This document shows, one piece after another, positions 1 to 11,908 of a DNA stretch of 64,000 bases. Source of the stretch: Amphirosellinia nigrospora (lineage: Eukaryota > Ascomycota > Sordariomycetes > Xylariales > Xylariaceae); the NCBI GenBank assembly GCA_004123355.1, contig SCHM01000002.1:8963569-9027568 (forward strand), written 5' to 3'. The notes under the pieces were generated by a model. The model had not been told where the DNA came from. It saw only the letters and a list, made by a program, of their open reading frames with translations, and searched no databases. Position 1 is the stretch's first letter; each line of letters starts with the position of its first letter. A program made the translations under genes and the position numbers.

Positions 1-1596
1 GGGAGGGTCGAGCGACATTTATCTGCGAGCTGTTTAAGTGTCAAGTGCCTAGGCAGATAGACGCCAGGATGGCTTCTAGCCTAAGTAGGTAATCCAGAAA
101 TAGGATCTCGTTTACACTACAGTAGCATTTCATACATACCTTATGGTAGACTCATGGCTGCTTCTAAAGGAGCAAAATAGATACAACCGGCTACGTAGGT
201 ACCCGAATAGAAACAGACCATTGCCTGCCTTTCCGTTAATAAAGTATTGTTGAAATTTGAGACTACAAGTAAATTGACGCATCTCATCACTTGGTGCGTG
301 TCCCTTTTAGGTGATGGAGATAGCAGCTGGTAATTGCGCTAGGTTATCTTTGGACAACTAATGACGACATTCAAATCAAAGTTGGTCAAAATGTTCTAGG
401 GCAGGAGGTACACTAGCAGGTTATTGAGCAAGCTGTGCGGTATGCTGTACTCAGCTTGGGTAGCGCAAACTGCATGTAGCTTAGAGGATTTTGCCGAGGG
501 ACCTACCAGCTACTGCGATCATCAGCCTGCAAGACATCATCACTCATTGGGTCATATGCTTCTTCCCCTTACACTACTTAGGTGAGTTGTTGCTCACCGG
601 GCCGTATCTCGAGCGTCATAGTGGCCTGGTCCAAAGCGAATACGCAACAGCCAGTCGGGGCTTACTATCGTGCTCTATAAAGCGTTCCAATCTATTCCAA
701 TCGCAGTTCCCAACATATCGCGCATTCTGCAATATATTACTCCGTACTTACCCATCGTTACTTGTCGACCCCTGTCGAGTACTTCTCACTTGCGCGGTTA
801 GGAACAGGAAGGCTAAGCCCCCATGTCTAATTGATCCTTCATTGGCGCCCAGACCTGCCATCATTGGCGGCCGTCGGACAACTCCACTAATCCAGCGCGG
901 TAAGGAAGCTCTTGCTCTTCCGCTTGACTGTTCAATCTATCTATCTATCTATCTATTTATCTGATTCCCATTTATCACTACCTATACTGTGCCGACACTG
1001 CCATCTTGCTGTCGTGCAGCACCTGTCTGTTCACGGTTTATCCGTCGTCCATGCGACGCTTCCACATACTCATCCGATGTTAATGAATCCCATCAGACTT
1101 TAAGCCATCCAACGCCACGCCCATTTGGTTGATTCCCGATTCCCGATCCCCTACGAGACTCAGCCCGGATATTGAAGTGCATGCGCCTACCGAACGCTAT
1201 CCAAGACAAAGCATCTACACCATAAGTCTCACCACCATTTTCTCCCGTCACGCAGCACAACTGGGAAACTTGGGCCCAAGTTCACCGAACGAGCTTTGCT
1301 TTTCGATATTGCCAGCCCGCCTAAACGCCGCCTAGCCAAGTATTATCTCGCAACATCGTCTCAAATGTCCTTGTTTTTCGGTTAAGCGTAGTAACGGGTT
1401 CTCGCGTCTCTTGGACCCTCAGGTCCACCAGTCGTCAAGCTGGATTCGTAAGTGTGGCTGATCTTGTGCAACATGCTCTGCGCCAATTACACGCGGCCTC
1501 GTCGGCAACTAGCAATCTAAAACAAGCTTGTTACTGCAGACAGCCGTGTTGATACTCCCGACGCTGTATGGAAACTTGAAATTGTAGGCTAATAAA
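1..1596. other. Upstream intergenic region of the Sec2 gene
   Basis: No coding sequence I can support. The open frames here have no recognisable domain and include a tetranucleotide repeat. The last few hundred bases probably hold the promoter and 5' leader of the following gene. A GTAAGT..TGCAG pair at about 1448-1539 could be an intron in the 5' untranslated region, but this is only a guess from splice-site shape. Confidence 0.5.
935..963. repeat. (ATCT)n microsatellite
   Basis: About six copies of the tetranucleotide ATCT/CTAT with one interruption near the end. It lies about 640 bases upstream of the Sec2 start codon in non-coding sequence. Confidence 0.9.
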
Positions 1597-3593
1597 ATGT
1601 CTCTCAGCTTCGCCCCAATTGCTGCTTGGTCGCAGCACCGGCCTGCGAGTCCCTCTCGGAAGCGAGCTTCTCTAGGTCATTTGCGATCATTGTCGAACAT
1701 GAACCCCTCTTCCAGTGCTTCTCCTCGCTCCCGACCATCGGCGAAATCCTTTTCTTCGTCGAATGTATTCGAGATCACGGTCCCGAGCGAGTCTGCCTCT
1801 CTTGCTCCGCCTCAGCTCAAAAAAATGGCGTCCTCACAATCCATCATGGAGGATGCGGATCATAGTACGCTCCCCGATCCAAGAGTGAGGGCCAGGTCCC
1901 CCGCAGATGGCACTGCCAGCCCCATGCATCATCCAGATCTGGACCAGGAGGTAGCCGCGCTCAGCACAAAACTCATCAACGCGATAAACCACCAGACTAC
2001 CCTCGACGATACGCTTTCTGCTGCGCGGCAAGAACTTGATACATCAAGAGAACGGATACACGAGTTGGAGGTCCTCGTGAAAAAACAACGGGAGCTCTTG
2101 ACCGGGGAGGCCTGGGTTCCGCGAAGGACCGTCGAAACTGAAAGGAACAGGTTACTTGCGCTCGTTGCAACAGAAAAGGGCCAACGGATAGAAGTCGAGA
2201 AGGAAAAGAAAAAGATTGAACAAGAACTAGAAACATTGACGGTATCACTTTTTGAAGAGGCCAATAAAATGGTAATAACAGCGAAAGAAGACGCCAAGAA
2301 GGAACAAGACGTACTACACAGGAAAACGAACAACTAAAGGCGCAATTAGCCGATACAGAGGGCCTCTTGAAGTCGCAACAAGAACAACTTTCGCAGCTCA
2401 AGCTTGTCATGGAACAGATGGCAGCCGATCATGATGATCACAGCGGGACCGCACCATCATCACCCGGATTTAGCAAGTACGACCCAAAAGACGATGATAC
2501 GCAGATTTCCGAGGGAGCTTCACAGTCCGGCGTTTTAGAATCCTTTGTGCCTACATACCCAACTAATTTGCCTCACCTTGTTCAACCTGTACTACGCACC
2601 GACCTCACGTCTTACGACGACTTCCTCTGCCTCGTTAGAACATCTAAGACGGCCTCATCCCGGGTCTCATCAGGGTCATACACTGGCCTCCCTATCCTTA
2701 GTTTTAGCGGCAACGCTTCCATTTCGGCTGCGTCCAATGCCTCTTCAACATCATTGTCTACTGCCGGAACCCACATCTACAACTGTATCCCCTCAAACAC
2801 CCAATACCCCTGCCTCGGCTATTAGTGCCGGATCCGCAGCTTCTTCTACACCTCTCCCACCTCTGAAAGAAACCAAATTCTACAAAGAGCTTTAGCTGAA
2901 GATATCGAGCCAACTCTCCGCCTAGATATCGCCCCAGGTTTATCCTGGTTAGCTCGACGGTCTGTACTGAGCGCTATGACAGAAGGGACTCTAGTAGTGG
3001 AACCAATTCCTGCCAATGGTCCTTTCGCATCTATCAGCAAACCCCAGCATTACCCGTGCTCACTCTGCGGCGAGGCGCGAAAGGACCAACCGCATTTACG
3101 TAACCACCGGTTTAGGACAAGCGAATCGGAATCAGCCCAACGGTACCCTCTATGCCAGTATTGTCTTTCGCGCGTCCGCTCTACCTGCGATTTTCTAGGG
3201 TTTCTACGCATGGTGAAAGATGGTCACTGGCGCGCAGATAATGCTGATTCTGAACGAGGCGCCTGGGAAGAAAGCGTGAGGCTCCGGGACCAAATGTTTT
3301 GGACGCATTGGGGTGGTGTGGTGCCAGCTCGCGATACTCATTTGCATCCGGCTGAGAAAGCGACACGTAACAGCAATGAAGCAATACGGCCACTTAGAGA
3401 CGCTGACGCCACAAATGAGTCTTTAGGCGTCTCAGAGTGTCCAGTTCGTCGGCGCAACACTTACATCGGCGAACCAACAAAAGGGAAGGAAATGCTGACC
3501 CCAGAGCCGACCCCTCGTCCAATTGTTATCTCCCACGAAGGGGATCATAGCCAGAGCGCCACGGGGCTAGCAGTCACCTGGGAGACACGATAG
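1597..3593 (+). CDS. sec2: Sec2-type Rab GTPase exchange factor (GDP/GTP exchange factor Sec2p)
   Basis: Likely the exchange factor that activates the Rab GTPase Sec4 on secretory vesicles during polarised exocytosis (family knowledge). A Ser/Pro-rich N-terminus is followed by the Sec2p coiled coil (about residues 110-265), with the conserved LFEEANKMV segment at about residue 219. The C-terminal part has the conserved Cys pairs PCSLCGEARK and LCQYC, then DFLGFLRMVKDGHWRADN. The reading frame changes three times: near 2321-2323 (GG where GGG would keep frame, giving RENEQLKAQL), near 2764-2772, and at 2884-2886 (AAA where AAAA would give FYKRALAEDI). With those three single-base changes the product is about 665 aa. 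The protein is conserved across each break, so I read them as sequencing indels rather than decay. The start is the first ATG of the conserved frame. Confidence 0.85.
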
Positions 3594-3769
3594 TAGACCA
3601 GACTAAGGACCGCAGCCAAAACCAACGATTATCACTCACGATTCCCAACCCCCAGGTGACGAGCCCAAAGCCTGAGACCCGACCACCGTACCATATGTCC
3701 TTCACTTATCTTCGCAAAACACGAATTGGCGCTTATGGATCATCTTTTCACGAACATATTTAATTATTA

Positions 3770-3786
3770 GGGCCGGATTCCGGCCC
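3770..3786. repeat. GC-rich perfect palindrome
   Basis: GGGCCGGA and its reverse complement TCCGGCCC lie around a single central base. The palindrome is about 180 bases past the Sec2 stop codon. It could fold into a small hairpin; any role in 3'-end formation is speculation. Confidence 0.6.
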
Positions 3787-6553
3787 ATCATATGTATAAC
3801 ACTATCACCATGGAGAGGCGACAACTCTGACCGGGCGCCGAGTCTATTGTTTATTAGCATTGCTGCATCATGGGGATACATGGCGTTTTGATTTTGGGAA
3901 GACCTCGGCCCGCTTCTCCAGGGGGTTTCAAACAAGTATGCCGCCTTCCCGGGCATAGACAAATCAGGCACTGGACTTGGGGAAATAGCCTTGGATTTGT
4001 TTTGGAATGCGTGCATTTTGGGCATTGATGGTTGAGTCGGGAGCGACAAGCCTTGTGTTTTGGTGCTTTCGTTCGAGCTGGGTCTAGGGACAGCCGGACC
4101 ATGGCTCTATATGGGAAGAAGAGTGAATAACGGGGAAGCTGCTAGCTTACTAAGGCAGTTTATAGGCGCTGTTCGTCCCCCTATTTAGTTGAGTAATGAT
4201 ACGGTATGGCACCGTGTAGCCATGATGAGAATACCTATTTCACAGCTTGTGCATCACTTGCCCTGTAATATTTATATGACGACTAGCTGGATAGTCGATG
4301 ACTATGCATCGCACAAAAGGCGCGTCGCAGGAAGGTGGTTTCGCGGTCTGCTCCATATTATTCTGCCCTACGAAGTTGTCAATGAATTTAACAACAACTC
4401 AAACATTGACAAGGCTGTGAAATAGTGATTTGCCTACCTAGTACCTAGCAAATGATGTATGTAAAGACAATAGCACCAAACTGTATGAAATTAATTCAGC
4501 TAGAGTTACAATTTTAGTGTAATGGTGACCCCCGCATACTACACGTGGCGAGATCAGTGATAGAGGAGTGCTTAAAATTTAGAATTGCAGGTATGTAGAC
4601 CTATTTATGACCTAGCCTAAGTGATAGCTTAATTCATTTTGGAGATGGTTGGCGGCCGGGAAATACGACGGGCAGCCGTCCTCGATGCACTCGGCAACAG
4701 GAAACTGGGGACAGCATGTTCCGGGCAGGCAATGCAATGCAACGCACGCTACAAGCTACAAGAATAGCATCACCTCCTCACAAAGTCTGGCCATGCCTAC
4801 CCCAATTTGCCGAGACAATGTTCCCTGGCGGCAATCGAGTGACGCCTCCCATGCGGGTAAATCTCGAGACGAGATTGTCCACCTTACCTAATAAGACATC
4901 AATCATCAGCCAGCCAGCCTTGCAACGGCGCATGTGTTTGATATAAACTGACGCAGGACGAACTATATTGATCTCCCCACGTAAGATGCTGTAGTTGAAA
5001 GTTGAGGTTACTTACTAGTACATACAAGTACCGCGCACACACTTTGTCAGATATCAGGCGATGCGGCGCTCTTATCATCCCGTCAGCCCGTCTGAAGCCC
5101 TTTTAAGTCGGTGCCTTAGGTAAGTGGTCTCGAACAGAAGCCCAGGATTATCGCTGCCGACCTGCTCATTCTTCGTACGCTAAGTGCCTTGCCTCTTCTC
5201 CATGTCCAATGGCGCACCACTGCCGCAACAAATGGACGCTCGAGGAAATCGCACACTACTACACTACCACATTCACCTGGCATTCACATGCATCTCCTCG
5301 ACCGCGTCACTAAATGGGCTCCGCACAGTAATCTTGGCTCCGCTGCAGTGACCGAGAAATCATTACTAAGTGACGGCGACAATTAGAGCACATTACGAAG
5401 GGAATTTCCTCGGCTGAGATGGAGACGGCCCACTTGCAAGGCTTATGCAGCATTTCTTATTATACCTTGCTTGGCTTCTTGATATGCCAGGCCAGGCAAA
5501 GGTGCCCGGGCGCCGTTGGTTGGCTGTGCATAGCTGCAAAGGCGCGATCCTTCCGGGCGACACACCTGAAATCTCCAAAATCTCACAGAAGAGGACTCTA
5601 CTCGCGCCCTTGCCATGAATTCTCACGCCATAAATCAGGCATGTAATACTAGGTAATTCTTACCTACCGGCGCTGGCCGCTCTGAATGTGGCCAAGTTGA
5701 ATGACCTGTTTTGCTAAGTTAAATACCTACTTGGTCGTCGATAGCACGCGGCAACGAGACATTGTTCTTCATCCCCATCTCGGCGCCCATCATACCCACT
5801 CCTCCCACAATCCAGGATCAGAACAGACAGCATGTACTGTACACAGCGAGCCCGCTCACGATACCCTGTTCACTCTTGTTTCGATGGTCTGACAGTTCTT
5901 AACATCAGTTTGATGTTTAGTTAAGCCTGAACGGTGCTCTTCTCTCTATCTATACAGACTCCTCCTCACCCGCAGTCGATCTCTTATCGCCCACGTCTAG
6001 TTTTGTTTCGTCTTCCTTGTACATGTTGGCCGCCTGACTAGCCGTACCTGTCGCACCAGTAAGTAAGTCGATGATAAACATGATAGGTACAGCCACGCGC
6101 CTGGGCGTCTCCTTTTCGCCTAGCTGGATGCATAACTTGCACTAACTAGCCTCAGCTAGATCTAGATAGTAGTAATAATACTTGCCTCCGATTACTAGTG
6201 GGTGCAGCATTTTCATATCACTCCCGAGCCGGCACCTATTTGGCCGTTCTATTCGAGTTCGACTTATCAACTGGATAAAGCAGACTGAGGCAGGAGAAGG
6301 AAACAAGAGAAGGAGGACAAGGTTATAGACCATTGCTGAACATCACTTATTAATCATCTACTACCCAAAGATCCGAGACTACCGTCACCCTCGGCTCCTT
6401 GTTTTTACTACCTTTCGATCCTAGTCCGATACTACAGGAGCTTATTATTAGATCGAGAGGGTCCAGAATCTTTCTTCGGACGTTGTGTTCGACGAATCGG
6501 TCTTAGTCAGACTGCAGCTGATGCTGTTTCCCACTGGGGCATAGACATCTGCT

Positions 6554-6580
6554 TGCCTGCCTGCCTGCCTGCCTGCCTGC
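6554..6580. repeat. (TGCC)n microsatellite
   Basis: Nearly seven uninterrupted copies of TGCC, about 230 bases upstream of the transcription-factor start codon. It is probably in the promoter or 5' leader. Confidence 0.9.
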
Positions 6581-6808
6581 ATTCGCTGCCGGGACTTTCG
6601 CGGCATCTCGCTCTTCTCTCACGGCAACCTTAATTCACCCCGAGCCGCCGCAGTGGAACAAACCTGTACCCCGTGCGACTCACGACTTATCTACACAAGT
6701 AGCTGTCTCTATTCATCTACTTCACGAATCCAGCTACCAATTAGACGTTCTGCTCGGCAGCACCGGAGGAGACGAGTGTCTACCTGCCTGCCGCCTCGAC
6801 TGTCCACC

Positions 6809-9800
6809 ATGAGCATGTCACCGGGCTTCGAACACTCTCCTTCCCCGAATGTTGTCTCTCCCTCCATGTCTATGTCGCCTTCCATGGCCGGCACCCCAGC
6901 TAGTGGTGCCGTGGGACCTCCGCCGCCTGTAAAGCGCCGTGCCCCAATTGCCTGCCGAAGGTACGGAACCCACTGTTTTGAATCTGCCGCAGCGCAGATC
7001 AGGTCTCTAAACCCACTTGTATAGATTTCCTGACTGACTTTTGTTATAGATGTCGTCGGTTGCGTAGCAAGTGTCTTCACGACAAGGCCCCGCCTTGTAA
7101 GGGCTGCAAAGAAGCTGGAGTGCCTGAGGAATGGTAACTATTCCTACCATGCCCAACCGCCGTGAGTCGGGCAACTCTTTTGGTGGCGCTGACCGGATTG
7201 TCGCAGTACGTTTCCGAGTCGAGGGGACTTGGATCAGGATCGTGCGTTCCGCCATCCTCGGCAACGAGCCGACAGGAAACACAGGCTCGATATCGTCAAG
7301 GTGAAGAGAGAGCCGGTCTCGACGCCTAGTCTGAGCCTCGATGCTTTCTCCAACTATCGGCCGCCGAGGCTGACGAATGAATGGGACCTGTTGCCCGAGA
7401 TGGATGTGATAGTCGACGGAATCCATACCTTCATTCGCCACTTTTACCAGATCGGTTTCATCCCCAAGAAGATGTTCATTACCGGTCTAAGAGAAAATAC
7501 AGAGTCCGTGAGCGTTTTCTTACTGCTCAGCATACTCTGCATCAGCGCCAGGTTCAATAAATATTTTATCAAGACATATGGCGACGGACTCAAGGCCGCG
7601 GACGAATTTATGCAAAAGGCACAACGACTTGCCATTAACGAGATCTATCTGGAACCAACCTTAGAAAGGTGCCAGGCGTTTTATCTGCTCAGCATTGCCG
7701 AGCAAGGGTCTGGGAAATCAAACACAAGCTATGTGAGTTCCGTTTGCCTCTCGGGTCCTTGAAAACTTCTGTTTACGTTATGAAAAGATTAGCGCAGGTA
7801 TAGCGTTTAGAATGGCAGCTCTTATGAGACTTCATCGCGAAGAAGCCTACAGCCCTATTACAAGCAAGTCGCATGTTGTACAAAGGATACGAGCAGAGGC
7901 GGCAAGACGCACATTTGTGAGTGAGCCCAATGGTTTCTAGGATATCTGCTTGATGGCGGGACTTCTAGTCCCTGCTTAGCTCCCATGAATTGCTCAGAGT
8001 ACTGACGAAACATTCTCCTACCATAGTGGATGTTACATAGTAAGAACAGAATCTCTTTGCTTGCGAGACCGTCGGCCGTCTAATCGTGAATCACTAGGCC
8101 AAGATAATTTACATTCTGGACCATATAAGCCCGTATCTCTGGGACCTAGCGATATCACAGCTCTGCTTCCTTGTGATGAATCAGATTTCGAGGCTGGTAG
8201 GATACCCGAAAAGCGTGCAGCCCTCGAGGGTACGCCACCTGCTATCGCCGACCCCAGTCTTTGCTCGCTCCGACCACGGCCCCTGCTTGCTTCCCTCATG
8301 CAGGTACACAACTTCTGGGGCATAATTGCACGTCGAATTCTCCATAACGAAAAGGATTGGCGACCACAAGACGAAGATAGTGAATTTGCGAAGTTAAATC
8401 GCCGGCTCAGGGACTGGGAAAGAGACCTGCCTCCAGAACATGCGTTCGGAAGGATATTGCTCGGCGGCTATAGACATTACGAGGAAGATTTAGTAAGTTG
8501 ATTAAGTACGCAAAAGATGGCCGAGCATGTAGCTTACTTGATTCCAGGCTTATCTCAGTTTGACGGGCTGCTTGCGCCTATGCCATATCGTCCTACGGAA
8601 GGTGTACATGAGCGAGTGAGTTCTCGCGAATAACCCAAATACTCGATGATCAATTTTAACATCTGTTTGCCAGAATGATACGTCATGCCCAAGGAGATGC
8701 GTCCAATCTTGAAGTTAGGTTTTATCAGAACATGTCCAACGACTTATTCTGCAATGTTCGAGTGCTATATGAGCAGATCGATGCACATTTCGAAGATGGC
8801 ACGCCCATTGAGAGCCTAGGCTCGCAAATGGCTGTAAGCGACGATCAATAGTATTTACTAAGCAAATCCTTGTCTAACCATGTTTCAGGCCTTCATTATA
8901 TATAGTTGTGGCTTATTAGCTTCCTACTTAGTTAAATTCCCCCAGCGTAAGTACTTCCGACGCCATAGACAGAGAGCCTCGCAGCACTAACAAAGCTCAA
9001 ATAGTGGATGTCCAGCACGTGGGAAACGACTTGCAAGCGGCGCAAGCTGAAGGTCGAACGATTTATGCGCGGAGCCTCGGCATTCTAAGAGCCTATTCGC
9101 ACACATGGCCACTTGCGGCTACTTGGGCCAACGGACTAGAAAAGTGGTTCAAGGATCAGAACCCGAAAAAGATCTCCTTCCAGTCCGGCACGATGACAGA
9201 CGGCGTAAGTGACCTTGGCATCAGCCAAGAGAAACAAGGGCGTTGACGTCGACGGACTTGCTAACTTGGATGTATAGATCGAAGAGCCTCAGCCATATGC
9301 TCTCGGCGCTGTCCACCCACGCCTCAACGCGCCGGGCTTCCGTGGCACGCCCTCGATCAAGAAGTTCCACACGACGCGTTCCACGACACCGCCGGCAGGA
9401 GACCACCGGCGTAAAGCAGCGGGCACGAGCGAACCACCACGCCTGGCGCCCCTACAACACGCACCGAGTGCCTACGGCGAGCCGGTCTGTCTGCCGCCTC
9501 TGTCGCAAACGCAATACGTCACGTCGTCTCCGCAACCCAACGCACCACAACCAACCAGTATTCCTTCGACGTCATCATACGCTCCTCCCCCTGCACCTCA
9601 GGTCGCTCTCGCGCAAGCACATCAACCCCAGCCCCAACAGCAACAACCGCCGCAACAGCTCCCACAACAGCCACCTCAGCAGCAACCGACAAGTCACCCG
9701 CATGCCCATCTACATCCACACGCACCCCATCCGCAGCAGCCTCAACCTCCATCCCAACCGTCATACCCGCCGCCCCCTTTTGCGCAGAACTCTGGCCTCG

Positions 9801-10018
9801 ACATGCTGATCCAAGCATCAGCGTCGACCCACGCACCGACCGCGCCGCCGATGGAGGCTTACGCGGCCGCCTACTACGGCGACTACGGGAACATGACGCT
9901 CAACGACGGCTTCGACTCGAACCTGCAGATCATGGTGGATGGCGGGGCACGTTGGACGGCCATAGACGCCACCACGGCCATTTACAGTCCCTACGGACCC
10001 ATCGGGACGGGGCCTTGA
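6809..10018 (+). CDS. Zn2Cys6 fungal-specific transcription factor, 11 exons
   Basis: A binuclear zinc-cluster activator with a fungal_trans middle domain; its target is not known. Proposed exons are 6809-6960, 7050-7133, 7207-7732, 7788-7916, 8027-8039, 8098-8492, 8548-8615, 8674-8833, 8889-8946, 9005-9204 and 9278-10018. They join in frame to 841 aa with no frameshift. The cluster ACRRCRRLRSKC..PCKGCKEAGVPEEC is assembled from three exons; the sixth cysteine codon is itself split by the 7134-7206 intron. EWDLLPEMDVIVDGIHTFIR..FIPKKMF and FLLLSILCISARF..CQAFYLLSIAEQGSG mark the regulatory domain. The C-terminus is rich in Gln, Pro and His and may be an activation region. All introns are GT..AG. 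The 13-base exon 8027-8039 (encoding WMLH) is required to keep the conserved RRTFWMLHSQDNLHSGP run. No gene symbol can be assigned. Confidence 0.88.
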
Positions 10019-11908
10019 CTTCGCCATTCGCTTTTGGGGCAGTGATGAAGGGGAGGGCGAGCACTAAAAACGGAGTTTTTGGGGGTTGGCGTGCATTGCA
10101 TCTAAAGAATCCTTATTCCTTATTCATTCCAGGGTAAATGAAAGGACATACATACATGACAAGCCGAGAGGGGCCTGGCGGGAAAGGGTAAACAAGGGGG
10201 CGGATTGGATTACGTGAGTAGGAGGAAAGCAAGGTGCCATCGCATTTTGGGATTAGACAGATTTTGTGAGGGGGCCGGTACCAAGCATCATGTCGTCTGG
10301 AGAACCTGAACGACAAATTACGCGAGGCCTTTCCTTTCCTTTTTTTTTTTTTTTCCCCTTGTATTTCTTTACGCAAGACGAATTTTTCATCCTGATCAGC
10401 CAACTCAGCGAATCGACAAGCGGCTATATATATTATACAGACATTGTTTCATGTCATATGCAGCAAACGTATATAGATAGATACATTTCACCCTCAGCAG
10501 TATAAAATACACTCTCGGAAAGTTTACCTTTACGCCCCACGTTTTAAAGTCCAGCAGACATTCTCATACCTCTCGACACTTCTCGACCATTACATGCTAA
10601 GCGATGGCGAAGGACATGTTGGGATGGTGGGGAAGGGGTAAAGTGTGCAAGGGTGAATATTTCCTGCGTACTTATTAGCGTTGCTTTATCAAAAATGTTC
10701 GTCAGATATAATGTCCGTTCTTTCAATCTTGCCTTCGAGGTTAGTCTACTAGATTCGATGGCACACTGCACGTTTGTTCTCAAACTTGTCTTTCTATCGG
10801 TTAAAATATTAGCTTATTCTGCAGCTGCAGAACCAAGTATACATAAACCCCTGCTGAGGCGATAGATATCTCCTTCTACGCAAGTATATATGGTTCTAAT
10901 AAGTAGTCATAGGGTCTATATGACGGGTTCTACATGGGTCATATATCGGTCATCATCATATGTACAGTCTTGCAGAAATCATACAGTCCAATTCAAGAAA
11001 GTCTGGGCAAAATAACGTGGTATCGCCATACATGGTGGGCTTGAATCGTGATCCTTGCCCCAGACACAACCACGATAGGCCGCATTGTCATACAAGATGC
11101 TCACTGGAAGTCCTTCGATGATCGTTAGGGGGGTAGACAGAGCCTTTATTTCTGGATATCAGCACTACCTATGGGTGCACATCTATTGGTGCTAGACGAG
11201 GTGGGTCGGTAACGCAAGGCGTAGGCTCGAAGTCAGGGTAAACGGATAACCGCTACCCGATCTGTAGAGGCGGTCCGTCCTGCTTTGCGAAATAGTCACG
11301 AGAGCGAATCGTGGTTGATTCGTACTTGGACTGGCCACCCTGATCCTCATCTCAACTGTGGGCATAAGCAACCACCGTCGTTAGGTCTGGGCTATTTGTT
11401 CACTTGAACAAATTGTCAGCCACATATGTCATACATGCATGGCTTGCCCTCTCTTCCACGCCGAAGACGATTTTTAACTCCTCCGATATTCCTCTTTACA
11501 TGACTTCGTGGCCCCCGTCGAAGCGAAGGGGCGTACAGTTATCTACTCTCTAAACGCATATTTCCGGGTTGTTTCTGCTTTCAAAACCGGATCGAAACTC
11601 AGCAAAAGGGGGGTACGTAGGTGATGCGAAGGCGTGATGCGTGGAGGGTCAGGGATTTTGTGATGTCAGGGATATTGGATTACTAAGGCAGTGGAAGGGG
11701 TCTATATACACATCTCTCATTCATAGGGCTGTGACGGTCTGGGAGGGGGTGCGGGGGAAGGGAGAGGGCGATATTGCTGGGTATTCTTCCAACTTTGGCA
11801 TGGCTAAGCTTAGATTAGCCCGGCCCGATGGTTGCGGGGAATTGCGTGCCGTGACGTATGGCGAGGCGCTTTAGGGTGGTGTTGAAATGCTCAGGCTGCG
11901 ATGTACTC
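10019..11908. other. 1.9 kb tail-to-tail intergenic region
   Basis: This lies between the ends of two convergent genes, so both sides are 3' flanks. It holds a 15-base T run at 10340-10354. No conserved coding sequence was seen; the small open frames on both strands look random. Confidence 0.5.

Larger units (their letters stand above)
3594..6808. other. 3.2 kb intergenic region
   Basis: No gene recognised on either strand. The short open frames (for example 3702-4049 on the minus strand) have no family features. The region is rich in TACCTA/TAGGTA words and holds a GC-rich palindrome at 3770-3786. The last 300 bases, which are pyrimidine-rich and contain a TGCC repeat, are probably the promoter and leader of the transcription factor that starts at 6809. 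Confidence 0.5.

Noticed and set aside
491-964. 157-codon open frame on the plus strand
   Set aside because: It runs into a tetranucleotide repeat, shows no domain or codon pattern like the real genes, and sits in upstream non-coding sequence.
3702-4049. 115-codon minus-strand open frame after the Sec2 gene
   Set aside because: No recognisable domain; it overlaps another equally random minus-strand frame.
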